64,000 nt of DNA from Adenophora triphylla var. japonica (GCA_022495995.1 JAFEMH010003609.1:1-64000); one strand, 5' to 3'. Counted from the first letter of the stretch, positions 21,300 to 33,665 are shown. Notes: a model not told the origin generated them from the letters alone. Translations and numbers: made by a program.

Positions 21300-21880
21300 T
21301 AGCAAGACAAATGACGAGGAGCTCCTCCTCGGCATCAAGGGATAAACTCCAACAAAATTACCCAAGACCTATGGCGGAATGACCTTCCTCGACTTAGAAA
21401 GGTAAAACATCAAAAATTTCCCAAGACCTATGGCCGAATGACCCTGCTTGGCATAGAGAGGCAAGACATTAAAAATTACCTAATACATATAACCGAACGA
21501 CCTTCCTCGGCATAGAGAGGTAAAACATCAAAAATTGCCTAAGACCTATGGCCGAATGACCCTCCTCAGCATAGAGAGGCAAAGCAATAAAAATCGCCCA
21601 AGACGTATGACTGAACGACCCTCCTCGGTGTAGAGAGGTGACATAAAAAATTATCTAATACATATGTCGAACGACCTTACTAGGCATAAAGAGATAAAGC
21701 TCAAAATAAATTATCCAAGACCTATGCCGAACGACCTTCCTCGGCATAGAGAGATAAAATCAAACAATAACTCAAGCGTCATGCCGTGGAATCTTACTCG
21801 ACCTAATAGCCAAATTTACAAATTTCCCAAGCGTTTAAAACCGAACGAGCTTCCTCGGTTTAAATAGATTAAAACATTAA
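21300..21880. repeat. about nine degenerate 60-bp tandem repeats
   Basis: Units of the type 'AAGACCTATGGCCGAATGAC' followed by 'CCTCGGCATAGAGAGGTAAAACATCAAAAAT' recur about every 60 bp, more degenerate toward the right. The block lies between the pol side and the 3' end of the antisense gene, the same relative place as the 35-bp array of the second gypsy element. Confidence 0.8.
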
Positions 21881-22097
21881 TGACGAGAAGGTCTTTTTTG
21901 GCTTCCCAAGTTAATATGGTACTTATGAAAATATTCAACAAACATAGGACACAATCAACACAGTTCAAATAAAGGCAGATCATATCAAAGCAACAAAGTA
22001 AAGACGAAGAAGGATTTAAGAAATGCATTTCATTGATAAAATATGTAAATTACAAAGGGTCTATTCTATTACATCGTTCAAAAAATATAAGAAGACC

Positions 22098-25067
22098 TTA
22101 AGTTTGATCATCTCCCCTAAATAGTTTATCTTGATCGACGGCAGCATCCGTGATGATGACTTGATCAGCTTGGGGCTCTTCGATTTGCACCTCCCCGGCA
22201 TCCTCCTCTTCGTCAGAAGCCTCATCTTGTATCTTTTCTATCAAAGTGTGGATGTTTTGGGGATCAAGAGCAGGAGGGATCCAAGCAGGACGGCCAACTT
22301 GAGCATCAAAGGAAGCAATGACCTTAAAGGAATTACTTGAGAAGGGGACGAGAGGATGTATAGACCGGTATGCTTCATCGTATAGTCCTGGCATATTAGC
22401 TGAGAAAGCCCCTCCAGGTTGAGACCAAGAGAAGGATCCACCATGGCCCTTCTGGCAAAATGTAAAAAGCCGTCAGAGTATAGAGTACATGGTGGCCGTC
22501 TTTTCCTCCACGACCTGTTTAAAGGCCAAGCTAGCCTTGTAACGGGCAACGACACGTGACTCCCTAGAGGGAATCCTGGCCTCTAAATCTTGCAATCGGC
22601 CAGTCACCTCCTCGGCCTTCTTAAAGGCCTCATTCCTTTGCCCCTCAAGCTCAGACTCCTTGAGCCGAGCTGCCTCCTCGGCCTTGGCCAGAGCTTCTTT
22701 TGCCGCCATCCTTTCTTCCTCAGCTTTTGCCTTGTAGGCATCGGCGTCAGCTCGGAGGTTCTTGAGAAGCTCCACGGCCTTGTTTAGGTCGGCTTTGTCC
22801 TTCTCAGCTCGTTTCTCAAGCTTCTATTCGTGGACCTCGACCGCCTTGAATTTGATTGCCTAATAGGCAGTGACCGATACAAGCTGTACATAAGAAAAAA
22901 AGAAAAATGGTTAGAAAAAGTACGTATGAAAAATCGAGCAAAGAAAAAGAATAAAACGAGGAAACCCACCTCGCTCAGCAGCAACATGCCTTTCCTATTG
23001 ACCAGATTTTCCATGGACGGCTTGGACTCAATAAGTTGGTCCAAGTATTCCTCATCAAAACATCGATGAAGAACAGCTCGACCTGCCCTCAGATGGGGAC
23101 CCATACGAGCAGCCAGATCCTTGCCCCTAAGTATGGGGACTTGCCTAGCATCACTCACAAACTGCTCGGCCTCATCATAAGTCTTTATATGTCGAGCATT
23201 AAGGGTGGGGAGAGAAGATTCAACGCAAGGTCTTTTTTAGGAGCCCCCCACCTCGGTGTCAGTCCTCGACCGCTTGGGGGCTGAATACCTTCCTTCCTCG
23301 GCATCAACTTGGCTGGTTTGTTGGAGTGCCCCCTCGGCTTGGGGAGAAATTGTTTCTTGGGAGGTCTGCCCCTCCCCGGCTTGCGATGCCTGGCCGTCCT
23401 CGGTTTCCTCAATGGAGGCTTCAGTGCCCCCCATCGGCTTGAGGGGCAGATACCTAGATTCCTTGGAGGCCAAGATGGCCTACCTGTCAAGTGTCAACGG
23501 CATCTGAATGCCTCTTGCTTTTTGCCGAGGAGCGCGAAGTCCTCCGCCTCAGCTTCATGAGGGCTTGAGGGTCAAGTACCTCCTCAGACATTTTCTTCTC
23601 TTCCTCGGCAGTCAGATCTGTAGAAGATGGGAAGGATAAATCAGCAAATTACGAGGACAGACAGTATAGCAGTCAAAAAATTAACAAGTACTAAATACGA
23701 GAAGGAAAGAGATTTACAGCCGGGAAAGTCATCAACGGTTAAACAACGGTTTTTGTGAAGATTGCACGCATCGCACTCATCATGGAAGACGAGGCCGGGA
23801 TGCACCCTCCAATCAGGATATCTATTTCCCCTAACCACTGAGGCCATGGGCACTAGCCCGTCTAAGGGGCCAGGCATAACCCAGGCCTGAACATAATACC
23901 TCTGGTCGGTTTCCAAGGTCGACCAACAAAGGGTGCCCACCTCGGCAAACTCCCTAAGTCTCTTAATCAATTGGGCAATCCACTCAGGCCTCCATACCTT
24001 CTCGGGCAGACGTGGGTACTCCGAAGGAGAGGGAAACTCCCAGACTTGTCAGCTCTCCACCCTAATGACGTGGTTATTCCACCCGGATACCTTGCTCGAC
24101 AAGGGGTAGATAAGTTTTGGTTGGTTTGGATCAATCCTTATCACCACCGGCCTTGTATCCTCCTTGTAACTCACGATGTAGAAATGATGAAACGCAGACT
24201 GAAAATTCTCAAAACATAAGCTACGACAAAGGACAATGAACCTCACGGCATTGGCACCTAGCATAGCCGGGACGGCTTACATATCCTCAATGAATTCATT
24301 TATAAAAGGGTCTAAGGGAAGATGGAGGCCTAGTTGGAACTGCTTATAGAAGAAATGGACATGATTCAGACTATAGTGAAAGTCAGTCACAACTTTCTCG
24401 GTCTTGAGTGGGACACCGGGGAAATAGCTAAGCCTATATTCCTCCCTTGATACCCCATACTTAGAATATAACTCCACTAACATGGGTTCCCCGGCTCTAA
24501 TGGGTTTGGGCCTAGGGGTATAAGTCCTACTTCGGCCAGATCTACCCCGGCCACTTCCTCGACCTCCTTGGGCTCCCTCGTCAAAAGCATCTACGATCCT
24601 CCCATAAGTCGAGGGACCATTAGGACAAGCAGCTCCACTTCCTTTTCCAATCATAGCTGCACAAATGAAATAACAAGGGTCAAAATTTGGCCAAGGCAAA
24701 GTGAGGGGCGAGGACGAGGAAGAGTATCCCTCCTCGTCCTATAAACAAAAACTGAGGAGGGATCCTTACCCAACAATGGAGGATGCTCTAAATGGTCAGA
24801 CTTCAAGTAGTACAGGTTTATATGGTTAAGAATCTCGATCCAACCATGGAACAAAACAACGTTTGGGGACTCAACGTCAAGTCGGTCTATCCTAAACCGA
24901 CTAGGATAACCGACGTCGGTTCTAGGAGATTGGTACCTTGCCAAAATCTCCCCTATCTCGTTCAAGCTCAACATCATCCATGGCCCATCGATTCTCTGGT
25001 AAATCCTAAGATTCTGGGTATGGTAACAATACAAGGCGTTTGGGTTGCTTCTACAAGTACGGACCAT
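22098..25067 (-). pseudogene. antisense multi-exon gene of gypsy element 1 (Transposase_28-like plus coiled coil)
   Basis: It runs opposite to gag. The start MVRTCRSNPN is at 25067. Exons inferred from GT..AG junctions: 25067-24770, 24656-23718, 23617-22970, 22883-22098. Exon 2 has a Gly/Arg-rich linker and then YSKYGVSREEYRLSYFPG and GLHLPLDPFINEFIEDM. The following 'MLGANAVRFIVLCRSL' matches the 'putative gypsy type transposon' domain also seen in the antisense gene of element 2. Exon 4 holds an Ala/Glu/Lys coiled coil (YKAKAEEERMAAKEALAKAE) and an acidic tail. In-frame stops (for example the TAA after FIEDM near 24277) and shifts show decay. The molecular role is unknown. It has its own TATA box at 25364-25371. 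Confidence 0.65.
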
Positions 25068-25363
25068 GGCTACAAACAAGGAGGGTACAAGATTGGTTCA
25101 AAAAAGCTTCAAACAAGTACAACAATGGTGGTTCAAGAGCACGCCAAGAACAACAACACCAAGAACCTAGAAAATTGCAGAAAAAAAGGAGATTGAGAAG
25201 AAATTACCTAAATCAAAGATTGATGAAGGAGATACGAACAAATTCAGAGCACAAACACCAAAGATCCTCAGAAAATCAAGAACAGAAACTGGCGATTTGA
25301 AACTTGATATTTCTCCCTCAAGCTCGAATGGTGATAAAAGATTGAAATCGAAGATGGTTTTGC

Positions 25364-25371
25364 CTTTTATA
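25364..25371 (-). promoter_or_regulatory. antisense TATA box, gypsy element 1
   Basis: The minus strand reads GGGTATAAAAGGCA. It lies 243 bp inside the 3' LTR and about 300 bp upstream of the antisense ATG. An equivalent TATAAATA occurs about 255 bp from the LTR in element 2. Confidence 0.55.
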
Positions 25372-25613
25372 CCCAAATCTGAAATGGGTATGGGTCAAAA
25401 TCGGGCAAAGACGCCGTCCTTTCCCTTGCAATTAAGCTCCAGTGGGTTCCCGAGACGAATGTCAGACCTAGATGTACGCGCCCATCATTATACGAATTAA
25501 ACGGTGGAAAATGAAGCGTCTCATGACACGTAAGTGCCCGTTCGTATTTGTTTAAGCCGAGGTAGAGCACTAATTCCTCCTCGTCATAGCCGAGCTAAGA
25601 AGTCGGGGGCCGC

Positions 25614-26372
25614 TGAACGGTATAAACCGATGAACGAACGTGGGCTAGGCCGGGCAAGGCCCAATGGATTGGGCCCAAAATATAATTCACACAAGTCTCA
25701 AGTACGATAAAGGGAGTGGGCTTTCATTACCTTTGCTCATCATATTTACTCGCCATTCCCACTATTTCGACCTAGAAATAGCAGAGCGAATAATGACTAA
25801 GTCACCGCAATTATACATGCCGACGATACACAAATTTCATATGCCGAGCAAGGCATCCAACAAGGCCGATCAATGCCTCCTCTGAAGACGAAGAGCCCCT
25901 ACTCGGTCTCTATATAATAAAAGGAAATGGGCTTCACCATCTTTACAATTCTCTTACTCGACTCAATGTAGGCCGACCAGGCCATGTACGACGAGGAAAC
26001 CCGTCTCTAAAGGCGCACGTACAGATTACTACTATCTAATACTACTCAAATAAAGAATGTGAACAATTATAATTCTTTTAGGATTATAATCTTATCTCAC
26101 ACGATTTCCTATTCAACATGGATTCTACAATGATATGTCAATAAATACAAGTCATAATTCGCATTATTTTGGTAACACATCTTTTGACTCTAAACTTTTG
26201 TCAATTGATTTCTCTCTCTAAATACAAATAATTATTTTCACGCCGGAGGATCTTCGCCGGTGAAGCCCCGGCTTAGTTTACGTGTTTATTCTTTTTTTTT
26301 CAGACTATTCAATCATACATGATACAACATGCCGCTGGATTTAAGCTGATACAAACGTTTTTGGCATGATCA
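25614..26372 (+). repeat. 3' LTR of gypsy element 1
   Basis: Starts TGAACGGTATAAACC right after a purine-rich AAGAAGTCGGGGGCCGC (polypurine tract) and ends GGCATGATCA. Collinear with the 5' LTR. Confidence 0.85.
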
Positions 26373-27069
26373 ATAACAAAACACATTAATAATGGCAAAT
26401 TAAATACGAGACTACCGCAATATATCTTTAAATCCCTTATAATTATCTCAATCAGAAAATGTCAACTCAATCTTATAATCAAATTCAACTATCCAAATTC
26501 AAATTTTAATCTTTTTTTATTAATGTAAAAGTCTCGTTAGATCTACGATTGGATTTAGAGTTTAACCAGCTAAAATTGTAAAACCTAAAGAAAGAAAAGA
26601 CTAAAAGAGAGAAAACATGTGAATGGAGTGCTAAACACAGGTAATGACAATTTTTAGACAGAAAGCGAAAGATAAAGCTTTATAGGGAAAGGGAAAGAGA
26701 AAGATAAATTTCAGTCCAAAAAATTAAATAAAACGTGTAAATCACCTGATGATAAGGTAAGGGGTTTTCTAGCCTAATCATTGATATCGGGGGTTCGAGT
26801 CCTGAAAATTCAGCTACGTTAAATTTTATTGGAAATTTTTTGTTATCCTTGTGATTCTTAATTGATTTATTACTTAAAAATGTATAATGAGATCAATTTG
26901 TTATTCTCACAACAAAAACTCCCTACCTATTTTCTCTCTGCTATTTTACTTTTCATGTTCACAATATTTATTTTTTCTTAATTCTCGTATCAAGTTAAAT
27001 TAAAAATATTAAATCAGGACGAATTAAATTGGGGACTGAAGAAGAAGTATATTCTAAGTCTTCAAGTAA
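26373..27069. other. AT-rich intergenic DNA with a possible SINE scrap
   Basis: Mostly AT-rich. Around 26745-26850 a box-B-like GGGTTCGAGTCC, preceded by 'gataaggtaaggggttttctagcctaa', suggests a decayed tRNA-derived SINE. No gene is seen. Confidence 0.3.
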
Positions 27070-27476
27070 GGGTGAGTTTGACATTGCTTCTGATTTTCTA
27101 AAAGTGATTGTTCAAAAGTGATTTTAGAAAAATCGATTATTTGTAATAAATACTAAAATTTATAAGTATGTTTGGATAGTATATGTTCAAAACTGATTAT
27201 TAAAGATAAATATCAAAAATGACCTTTATGATATGTATCTCGATATGATAAATGTATAAAAGAGATAAAGGTTATTATTGTAAAAAATACACAAATAACA
27301 GCTTCTAAGAATCACTTTTATCAAAATCTGGGTCATAGCTGCTTCTACGAAAACACAATTTTTTGCGTTTTAACAGCTTAAAATCATAATCAGTATTGTT
27401 ATCCAAACGCTATTAAAAGTGATTTTGAGCTTCAAAAGTGATTATAAGCCATAAAAAAGCACTCCCAAACTCACCC
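27070..27476. mobile_element. Tourist/Harbinger-like MITE (TAA duplication)
   Basis: Inverted ends GGGTGAGTTTG / CAAACTCACCC are flanked by TAA at 27067-27069 and 27477-27479. The interior repeats 'aaaagtgattttagaa' and 'gcttctac' motifs. 407 bp, non-coding. Confidence 0.7.
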
Positions 27477-27616
27477 TAAATCCCAAACTCACCCTAAAAC
27501 AGATTACTACCAAAGGAATATGAAAGGAATCAAGGAGTTAAAAAGCAAACAGTCTTTCTATTCACACGTTTCAAAGAACATCCTTATGCTTACATTATTG
27601 TGCAGATTAATAATCA

Positions 27617-28243
27617 CTCCGACCCACTTCAATTGAGCCATGACATTTTTACATATTTTTTAAGATTTTTTTTAAAAATGAGTAACGAATTGAAAGTGGG
27701 TAGAAAATTAAAAGAGAGAGAATGTAAAAGTTAAAAATATTTAATAGGAGAGAGAATGAGTGGGAGGAATAGTAAGTTAATGATTATTTTTTTTTAAATA
27801 TGTTAAAATTATAGGGGTATAATGAATGGTTTTTTTTATAAATATATACTCCCTCCGTCTCATTACAATCCACACACTTTTCTTTTTGGGCGTCCCATTA
27901 CAATCCACACACTTCCTAAAAAGGAAAGTTTTTATCACTATTCCCTCCACTCATTTTCTCTCCTACATTATTTTAATACTCACAACATCATTATAATTTA
28001 TTATTTCCTCCACTCATTCTCTCTCCTATTTTACTTTTACACTCACAACATTTATATCATTATTTTTTTCCTTAATCTACGCGTGAACAGTAAATGTACA
28101 CCATGTAATGGGACGGAGGGAGTAAACATTATGAGGGTATAAATGTCTGAAACACTGTTCACTTTTTTCCATTTATGAAATGATTCATTTGAAGTGGGAC
28201 GTCCCAAAAAGGAAAGTGACTCAATTGAAGTGGGTCGGAGGAG
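27617..28243. mobile_element. outer Stowaway MITE split by a second Stowaway
   Basis: The two ends share a perfect 21-bp inverted repeat beginning CTCCGACCCACTTCAATTGA (27617 on, and 28240 backwards). The interior is interrupted by the Stowaway at 27849-28122. Without it the outer element is about 350 bp. Its right end is about 270 bp upstream of the DREB start codon. Confidence 0.75.
27849..28122. mobile_element. inner Stowaway MITE
   Basis: CTCCCTCCGTCTCATT after TA, and AATGGGACGGAGGGAG before TA (28123-28124). 274 bp, cleanly inserted into the older Stowaway. Confidence 0.85.
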
Positions 28244-28510
28244 GTATATTTTAAAATATGAATGTAAGTGTACTAAGAAATTATTTTATGCATGCAAATA
28301 CAAACACTAAGGTAATCTATCTTAATCTCATGATTCATGTTGGTGGGGCGAAAGTGACAAAAAGCAATTACATTTTTAATAAATAATTTAACAGTCCAAA
28401 TTATAAAAAAAAATAAGACTGTTCACTGTTACGAGTCCCTCAAAAGATAATTCCTTTCTCTTTAAAGCATCACCCAACACTCCCTCAATATTGCTCCTCG
28501 TCACTTTCCT

Positions 28511-29143
28511 ATGGACTATCACCACCACTCCCCTTGCTCTCCCTCCACCTCCTCTTCTTCCTCTTCCTCTTCCTCTTCCTCTTCCTCTTCCTCTTCCACC
28601 GTCTTAAAGGACAACAAGACTACCAAAAGCCAAAATAAAGGCGGCAATGTAAGTGCAAAGCACCCAAATTATCGGGGAGCAAGAATGCGTTCTTGGGGAA
28701 AATGGGTGTCTGAAATTCGCGAGCCAAGAAAAAAATCAAGAATTTGGCTTGGAACATTTGAGACAGCTGAAATGGCAGCTAGAGCTCATGATGTGGGTGC
28801 ATTAGCCATTAAAGGTCACTCAGCTCAGCTCAATTTCCCACAACTAGCTCACCATTATCCATCTCCAGCTTCTTCTTCCACTAAAGATATTCAGGTCGCG
28901 GCTGCTCAAGCAGCAGCCGGCTTAGAAAAGCTTAATGAAGCCACCAAGCAATTGACGCCGAGTGAGATTCTTGATAAAGAAGTAGACACATTGTTCGATC
29001 AGCTTCCCGATCTCCCACTTGATTCTTGGGCCGCCTCATGTCATGGATTCACTCACTCTCCATGGATGCACCTTGCTGAAGCTGGAATGGGATTTCAACT
29101 CGATCACCCATTCTTCAAGGACTTCGAACTAGACACATATTGA
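28511..29143 (+). CDS. AP2/ERF transcription factor, DREB A-4 (TINY-like)
   Basis: Intronless, 210 codons, ATG at 28511 to TGA. The first 35 residues include a run of about 20 serines. A single AP2 domain occupies about residues 53-110 and includes [19 protein letters not shown] and the element [17 protein letters not shown], with the WLG motif. Val and Leu positions typical of DREB rather than ERF proteins are present, and [19 protein letters not shown] is characteristic of the TINY-like A-4 group. The first residue after YRG is Ala, where V is usual. An Ala-rich helix ([15 protein letters not shown]) and an acidic, hydrophobic C-terminus ([13 protein letters not shown]) probably activate transcription. 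The family binds DRE/CRT elements in stress genes. Two nested MITEs sit in the promoter. Confidence 0.92.
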   Translation: MDYHHHSPCSPSTSSSSSSSSSSSSSSSSTVLKDNKTTKSQNKGGNVSAKHPNYRGARMRSWGKWVSEIREPRKKSRIWLGTFETAEMAARAHDVGALAIKGHSAQLNFPQLAHHYPSPASSSTKDIQVAAAQAAAGLEKLNEATKQLTPSEILDKEVDTLFDQLPDLPLDSWAASCHGFTHSPWMHLAEAGMGFQLDHPFFKDFELDTY

Positions 29144-29256
29144 TTAAAAAAATGAGTGCAACACAATACTATACAATATAGTGGCGGAGCCAGATTTTTT
29201 TTAAAACAAGGGAAAATTATTTTGAATATGAAATATTCTAATAATACCTACATTCG

Positions 29257-29284
29257 GTTGTGTGTGTGTGTGTGTGTGTGTGTG
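29257..29284. repeat. (TG)n microsatellite
   Basis: About 14 TG units downstream of the DREB stop codon. Confidence 0.85.
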
Positions 29285-29450
29285 GGGATTTCATACTGGG
29301 CAAATTGCATTTTAGTTACCTGAGTTTGTCAAGATTTTTAATTGATTATCGAATTTGCATTTGTTACATTGGTTATTGAATTTGTCTTTTTGTTGCAATC
29401 ATGTGTAATTTTGGATGAATCGTTAAAAATCTAATGAAGAGCATAACATG

Positions 29451-31815
29451 TGTGGGCCCCCTCCCCGATCCGGGACCTATAAACTCGTGTCCCAAGCTGG
29501 AGGGTCCCAAACCACCTCCATTTTAATAAAAACTTTTGTTTAATTAAGTTTGAAAGAATAACAACCTTTAACAATTCAACATAACCTCTCCACTTGGAGG
29601 TGGTATATAAACCATGTTTCAAAAGTCATAACCTGCTTTAGTTACAAACACTACAAATGTAAAGGCTTACAAAAGCCAACTTTGAAAGAAATCAATCCCA
29701 TGTTTAATTACAATACAAACACCCTGAAAACATGTTTATAAAAGTTTTATATACAAAACTTTCCCAAAAGAATAACATCCCTCACTATTCCCAACTTCCA
29801 AACCATACATACCCTGACAACCCAAAAAGATATTCAAACTCCTTCCCGGCCTCACCGGTCTGGTCCTCCTATCTCAGTGGGATCTAAAACAGTAAAGGGA
29901 GAAGGGGTGAGAATAAATCTCAATAAGCTATTATGGATACAACAATATGCAATATAATATCCAACACATAAACAGGTTTCTCATAATCACCTTGATAAAG
30001 CGGTAAACACATTACGTTACCTCATTTTACCTTTCCCGTCTGAACAATAAGTCGTACAACGGCGGGAGTAAAACTCCACTCATTTGTGAACTGCTTAGGC
30101 ATATTCACGTCTTATAAGATTCCTAATACGGAGAAACATATAAGACTCCCAGCTATCTATAAGACTTTTGGCTCGATACAGAAGCTGCAAACCCCCACGT
30201 CTGTGGCCACAGACGGGTACAGTCACAGGTATAATGTAATTCAATCACCTTATAGAACACATCCATAATTGATTGTATTCCACTATACCCATAACCTCAG
30301 TTGATATAACCACATTCAAGCACATAAACAGTTACTTGAAAATAATCCACTCTTTGGGATATCAATACATAACATGGTAATATTACTCATGTTAAATCAT
30401 CACAATAGTGCAACATATATTTAAACACTATTGAATAACAACAATCCAACAACATGGTATTTAAACACTATTTGCACAACCAACCATGAATATGTAATTA
30501 AATATGGCCACAATGAATAACAAGTAAGGCCTACATATTCATTATACAATATTGGATACCTTCTATAAGGGTCCAAGAATAAATTACCAAGTTTTGATAA
30601 CTTTGGTTAAAGTTTCACAAATGACTTTCAACCATTTTCAGGACTATATTTAAAGACTTTCCCTTTATCATTTTGGGTCATTTAAGACTCCATTGTAAAG
30701 TACTAATGTTGTACTAGAGACATAATCAAAGAGGAGTTACAAATAGATTAGGTAGATTAGGGTTTAATTAATTTGAAAATGATACCCTGCAACCTACACT
30801 GGGCACGACTCGTGCTCCCTGGCACGACTCGTGCCCTACTCCCGCACGAGTGCACCAATTATCACGACTACTTACCACGACTGAAAACAGAGGGAACGAC
30901 TCGTGCTCCAGGGCACGAGTCGTACCCTTTCCCAGATTTTGATACTGTTGCTGAAACAACATCAGCCAAGGCAAGAACACCATTTTTATTTCATACTCAG
31001 CTGTGTCAACCAAGCCAACTTCAATATAAACCTTTCCCTATCAATTTCTATACTTTCCACACCACCTAACATGCTCCATCTAAACCCTGTAACATATTCA
31101 TAACCACCTTTCCAATCAAACCAAACATTATACCACCCTTGCAATATTCATTCCAAAACCAATATATTCCTTTCATTTCAAAGCCAAATAAAATGACCAA
31201 AAATTCCAGGAACCATTTATATCATATAATATCAACATTAACACGCCATGAACAATTATTGAAAGAAATCATAATAACTTACCAAAATGTTTTGAAAATA
31301 ATAATAACTTTGATCGGCTATAAAGGTTCCACTCGACTCCCTGAGCGTTAATATGAAGTCAAAATAAAGAACGGATTGATGGTTGATTTTTAGGGAATTT
31401 AAGAAGGTAACCCTAGGTTTAAGGGAACGTAGAGCTGAAGGAAGAACTGAGGAAGAGAATGAAGCTTCTGGGAGAAGGTTGAAGGATTTCACTCTAGCTC
31501 CTCCAAGTTCTAACCCTTTACAATCTACCACCTTAAATTTATATTTACATTAAAGCTCCTCAACACTTTTATAACTTTTCATTTAAAATGTCAAATATTG
31601 TAACTTTACTACATTAATTCCTATTTATTTCATTTAGACATTATATAATCAAAATTAATTTATTAACTTCTAGAATCACGTAAATGAGCAAAATATTAAA
31701 ATAAACACGTAAATACTTTACTTATCATATAATGTCTAACATGAGATGCAATGCACTCCACCCCCACGTGCTCCACGTGTGATCAAAATAAGTGCCTATG
31801 TTTAGGGTCGTGACA
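29451..31815 (-). mobile_element. putative solo LTR or LARD-like element
   Basis: It is flanked by an exact 5-bp duplication ACATG (29446-29450, 31816-31820) and has TG...CA ends (TGTGGGCCCCC...GGGTCGTGACA). No internal pair of terminal repeats, PBS or pol coding is visible, so a single long LTR (2365 bp) is the simplest reading. The duplicated target lies inside the long-TIR element, whose right arm shows the uninterrupted sequence. Bases 30795-30930 repeat the near-palindrome CACGACTCGTG/CACGAGTCGTG. Confidence 0.6.
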
Positions 31816-32296
31816 ACATGTGCCGCTCACGTGAGTTACTTACGGATATTTTGATATTTTCCATCAAATTTGACCCCCATAATTTTAATTTTAAGGGGGT
31901 TAGTTGACATTTTCTAAAACATTTAACTTAAAGACCCTTAAAATTATTTCTCATTATAAAGGGCCTTAAAGTTAAAATTATTCTTTACAAACACACCCCT
32001 CCCTTATAATCAATAACCTAACCTAATCTTCTTAATTCTTTGCTAAGAAAAAAAAACTAACCCCATTTACAAAACTCATCTTCTATTCTTCTTCCCCAAC
32101 CTGTCACCCACCACCACCGGCCACTCATTCCAATCAGAACCCACCGCCGACACCCCATCCTTCCACGGCACTCACTCTCTCGCCAAAACCACCCACGTCA
32201 TACCCCACTCCCATCGTCGCCGCCTTCTGCTCATACCGCCGTCTCTTGATCCTTCTCCGTCAAGACCCAACGTCATTTTTGCCACTACCATCCACT

Positions 32297-33651
32297 TGTT
32301 AGTGTTATGCCCTAGGCCTATAGTTGATAGACTTATGTGTTGACATTATTTATTATTATATGAGATGTTTTATCATTTGATTATTATATATGTTTTGTAT
32401 ATTTGTTTATAATAATCTTCGTCCCTAATTATTAAGAGAATAATTAGTATAAATGTTAATGGATAATCATATGATGATTATATGCATAGAGATGCACATT
32501 AAATTTATGGGTACTTGTTAGAGAACAAGTGACTGGACTTGACCCGCATGAAATTTATGTCATGATCAAATGTCATAATTAAATCTCATAAGGTTACTTC
32601 ATTTAGTCCCTAGACCTGAGATTATCATGACCTTACATATGATGAAAGTCATGTTTGATTTTAGTCAAACATATCTTAACAAGATATTTATAAAGGCTAA
32701 TTTTGGCATGATCGGATTCATGAAGGGAAGGATGATAAGTCAAGATGAAATTTGTCCCTCGGAAAAGAGATGTTTTGCTTGGGCCCCTCGATGAGTGATA
32801 ATGATGAAAGTGTATGGCCATACCCCAATATGATTGGAATTATCATTATACTCGGAATCGAGAAAGCATTGAACAAAGACAAGTTGACGAGGACCATGAC
32901 TTGTGTTCAATATAACATCGTGAGACAAAGGGAGAAATGAAAGTGTACCATTGGAAGCGTGAACTCTTACGTTGCATTATTTGGGTAGACATAATGGCTT
33001 GCTAGAGTTCGCTTATGTCTTATGAGGGTCGATATGATCGAACTCATTGTCAACATAATGTAATCCTATTGGGTCACACACAACTAGAATGAATTGATTA
33101 AACCATTGGAACAATGATTGAGAAATTCCTCATCAGCCTTGTATGGTCGTGCGACACAACAGGCCATGTGGCTTGTGTGGTCGTGCGACACAACAAGCCC
33201 TGAGGCGGTTTGACAGAATCCTTTCCTAATTTGATTAGGATTCATATTCTATACTAAAGTAGTATAAATATGAACGTCTGTCAACCCTAAAAAGCTAGCC
33301 AAAATTCTCAAAAGAAATTCACAACATATATTCTCAATATTCTTCATTGGTTTATGAGATCTAGCAATCTTCAAGAAGCTTTTCTTGGTTCATTCAAAGG
33401 TGTGGATACCGAAAGAGGGTCTTCGCTCGTTCATCGATCAAGGCCTAGAGTTCAAGCATTCTGAAGAACGAAGTTTGTGATCGAAATCACATTATTAAAT
33501 CGTTAAATAGCTCAAGAACGGAAAGCGTTCAAGGTTAGTTATTTCTATCTCATAGTATTCAAGTTAATTTGTATAGAACGGATCCTAGGCTCTTGGGTTT
33601 TATGTTATTTGATGCTTAATTCCGCTGCGCATAGACCCGTAAAACCCAACA
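32297..33651 (+). repeat. 5' LTR of the copia element
   Basis: TGTTAGTGTTATGCCC ... AAACCCAACA, 1355 bp. It contains a TATA box (TATAAATA, 33263-33270) and a 37-bp imperfect direct repeat of 'tggtcgtgcgacacaaca' near 33145 and 33180. Confidence 0.95.
33263..33270 (+). promoter_or_regulatory. copia LTR TATA box
   Basis: GTAGTATAAATATGAAC in the 5' LTR; the same sequence is in the 3' LTR at 39888-39895. The start of transcription is expected about 30 bp downstream. Confidence 0.6.
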
Positions 33652-33652
33652 G

Positions 33653-33665
33653 TGGTATCAGAGCC
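33653..33665 (+). other. copia primer-binding site
   Basis: TGGTATCAGAGCC is the plant copia site complementary to the 3' end of initiator methionine tRNA. It starts one base after the LTR. Confidence 0.9.

Larger units (their letters stand above)
13160..26372 (+). mobile_element. degenerate Tat-type Ty3/gypsy LTR retrotransposon lacking pol
   Basis: Two LTRs (13160-13912, 25614-26372) bracket a primer-binding site, gag remnants, an aspartic protease and then, with no reverse transcriptase, RNase H or integrase, a repeat-rich 3' region and an antisense gene on the minus strand. The order gag-PR-(missing pol)-tandem repeats-antisense gene-LTR matches the second element in this window, which still has pol. 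A hAT transposon (14635-18562) interrupts gag. Without it the element is about 9.3 kb. Flanking 5-mers (GTAAT, ATAAC) are not identical and many CG/CNG sites have decayed to TG/CA, so the insertion is old. It looks non-autonomous. Confidence 0.8.

Noticed and set aside
30768..31103. Short frames in the 29.4-31.8 kb element
   Set aside because: No domain or start context; within a putative solo LTR.
32752..32940. Open frames in both copia LTRs (also at 39377-39613)
   Set aside because: They repeat in both LTRs, lack codon bias and match no family; simply LTR sequence.
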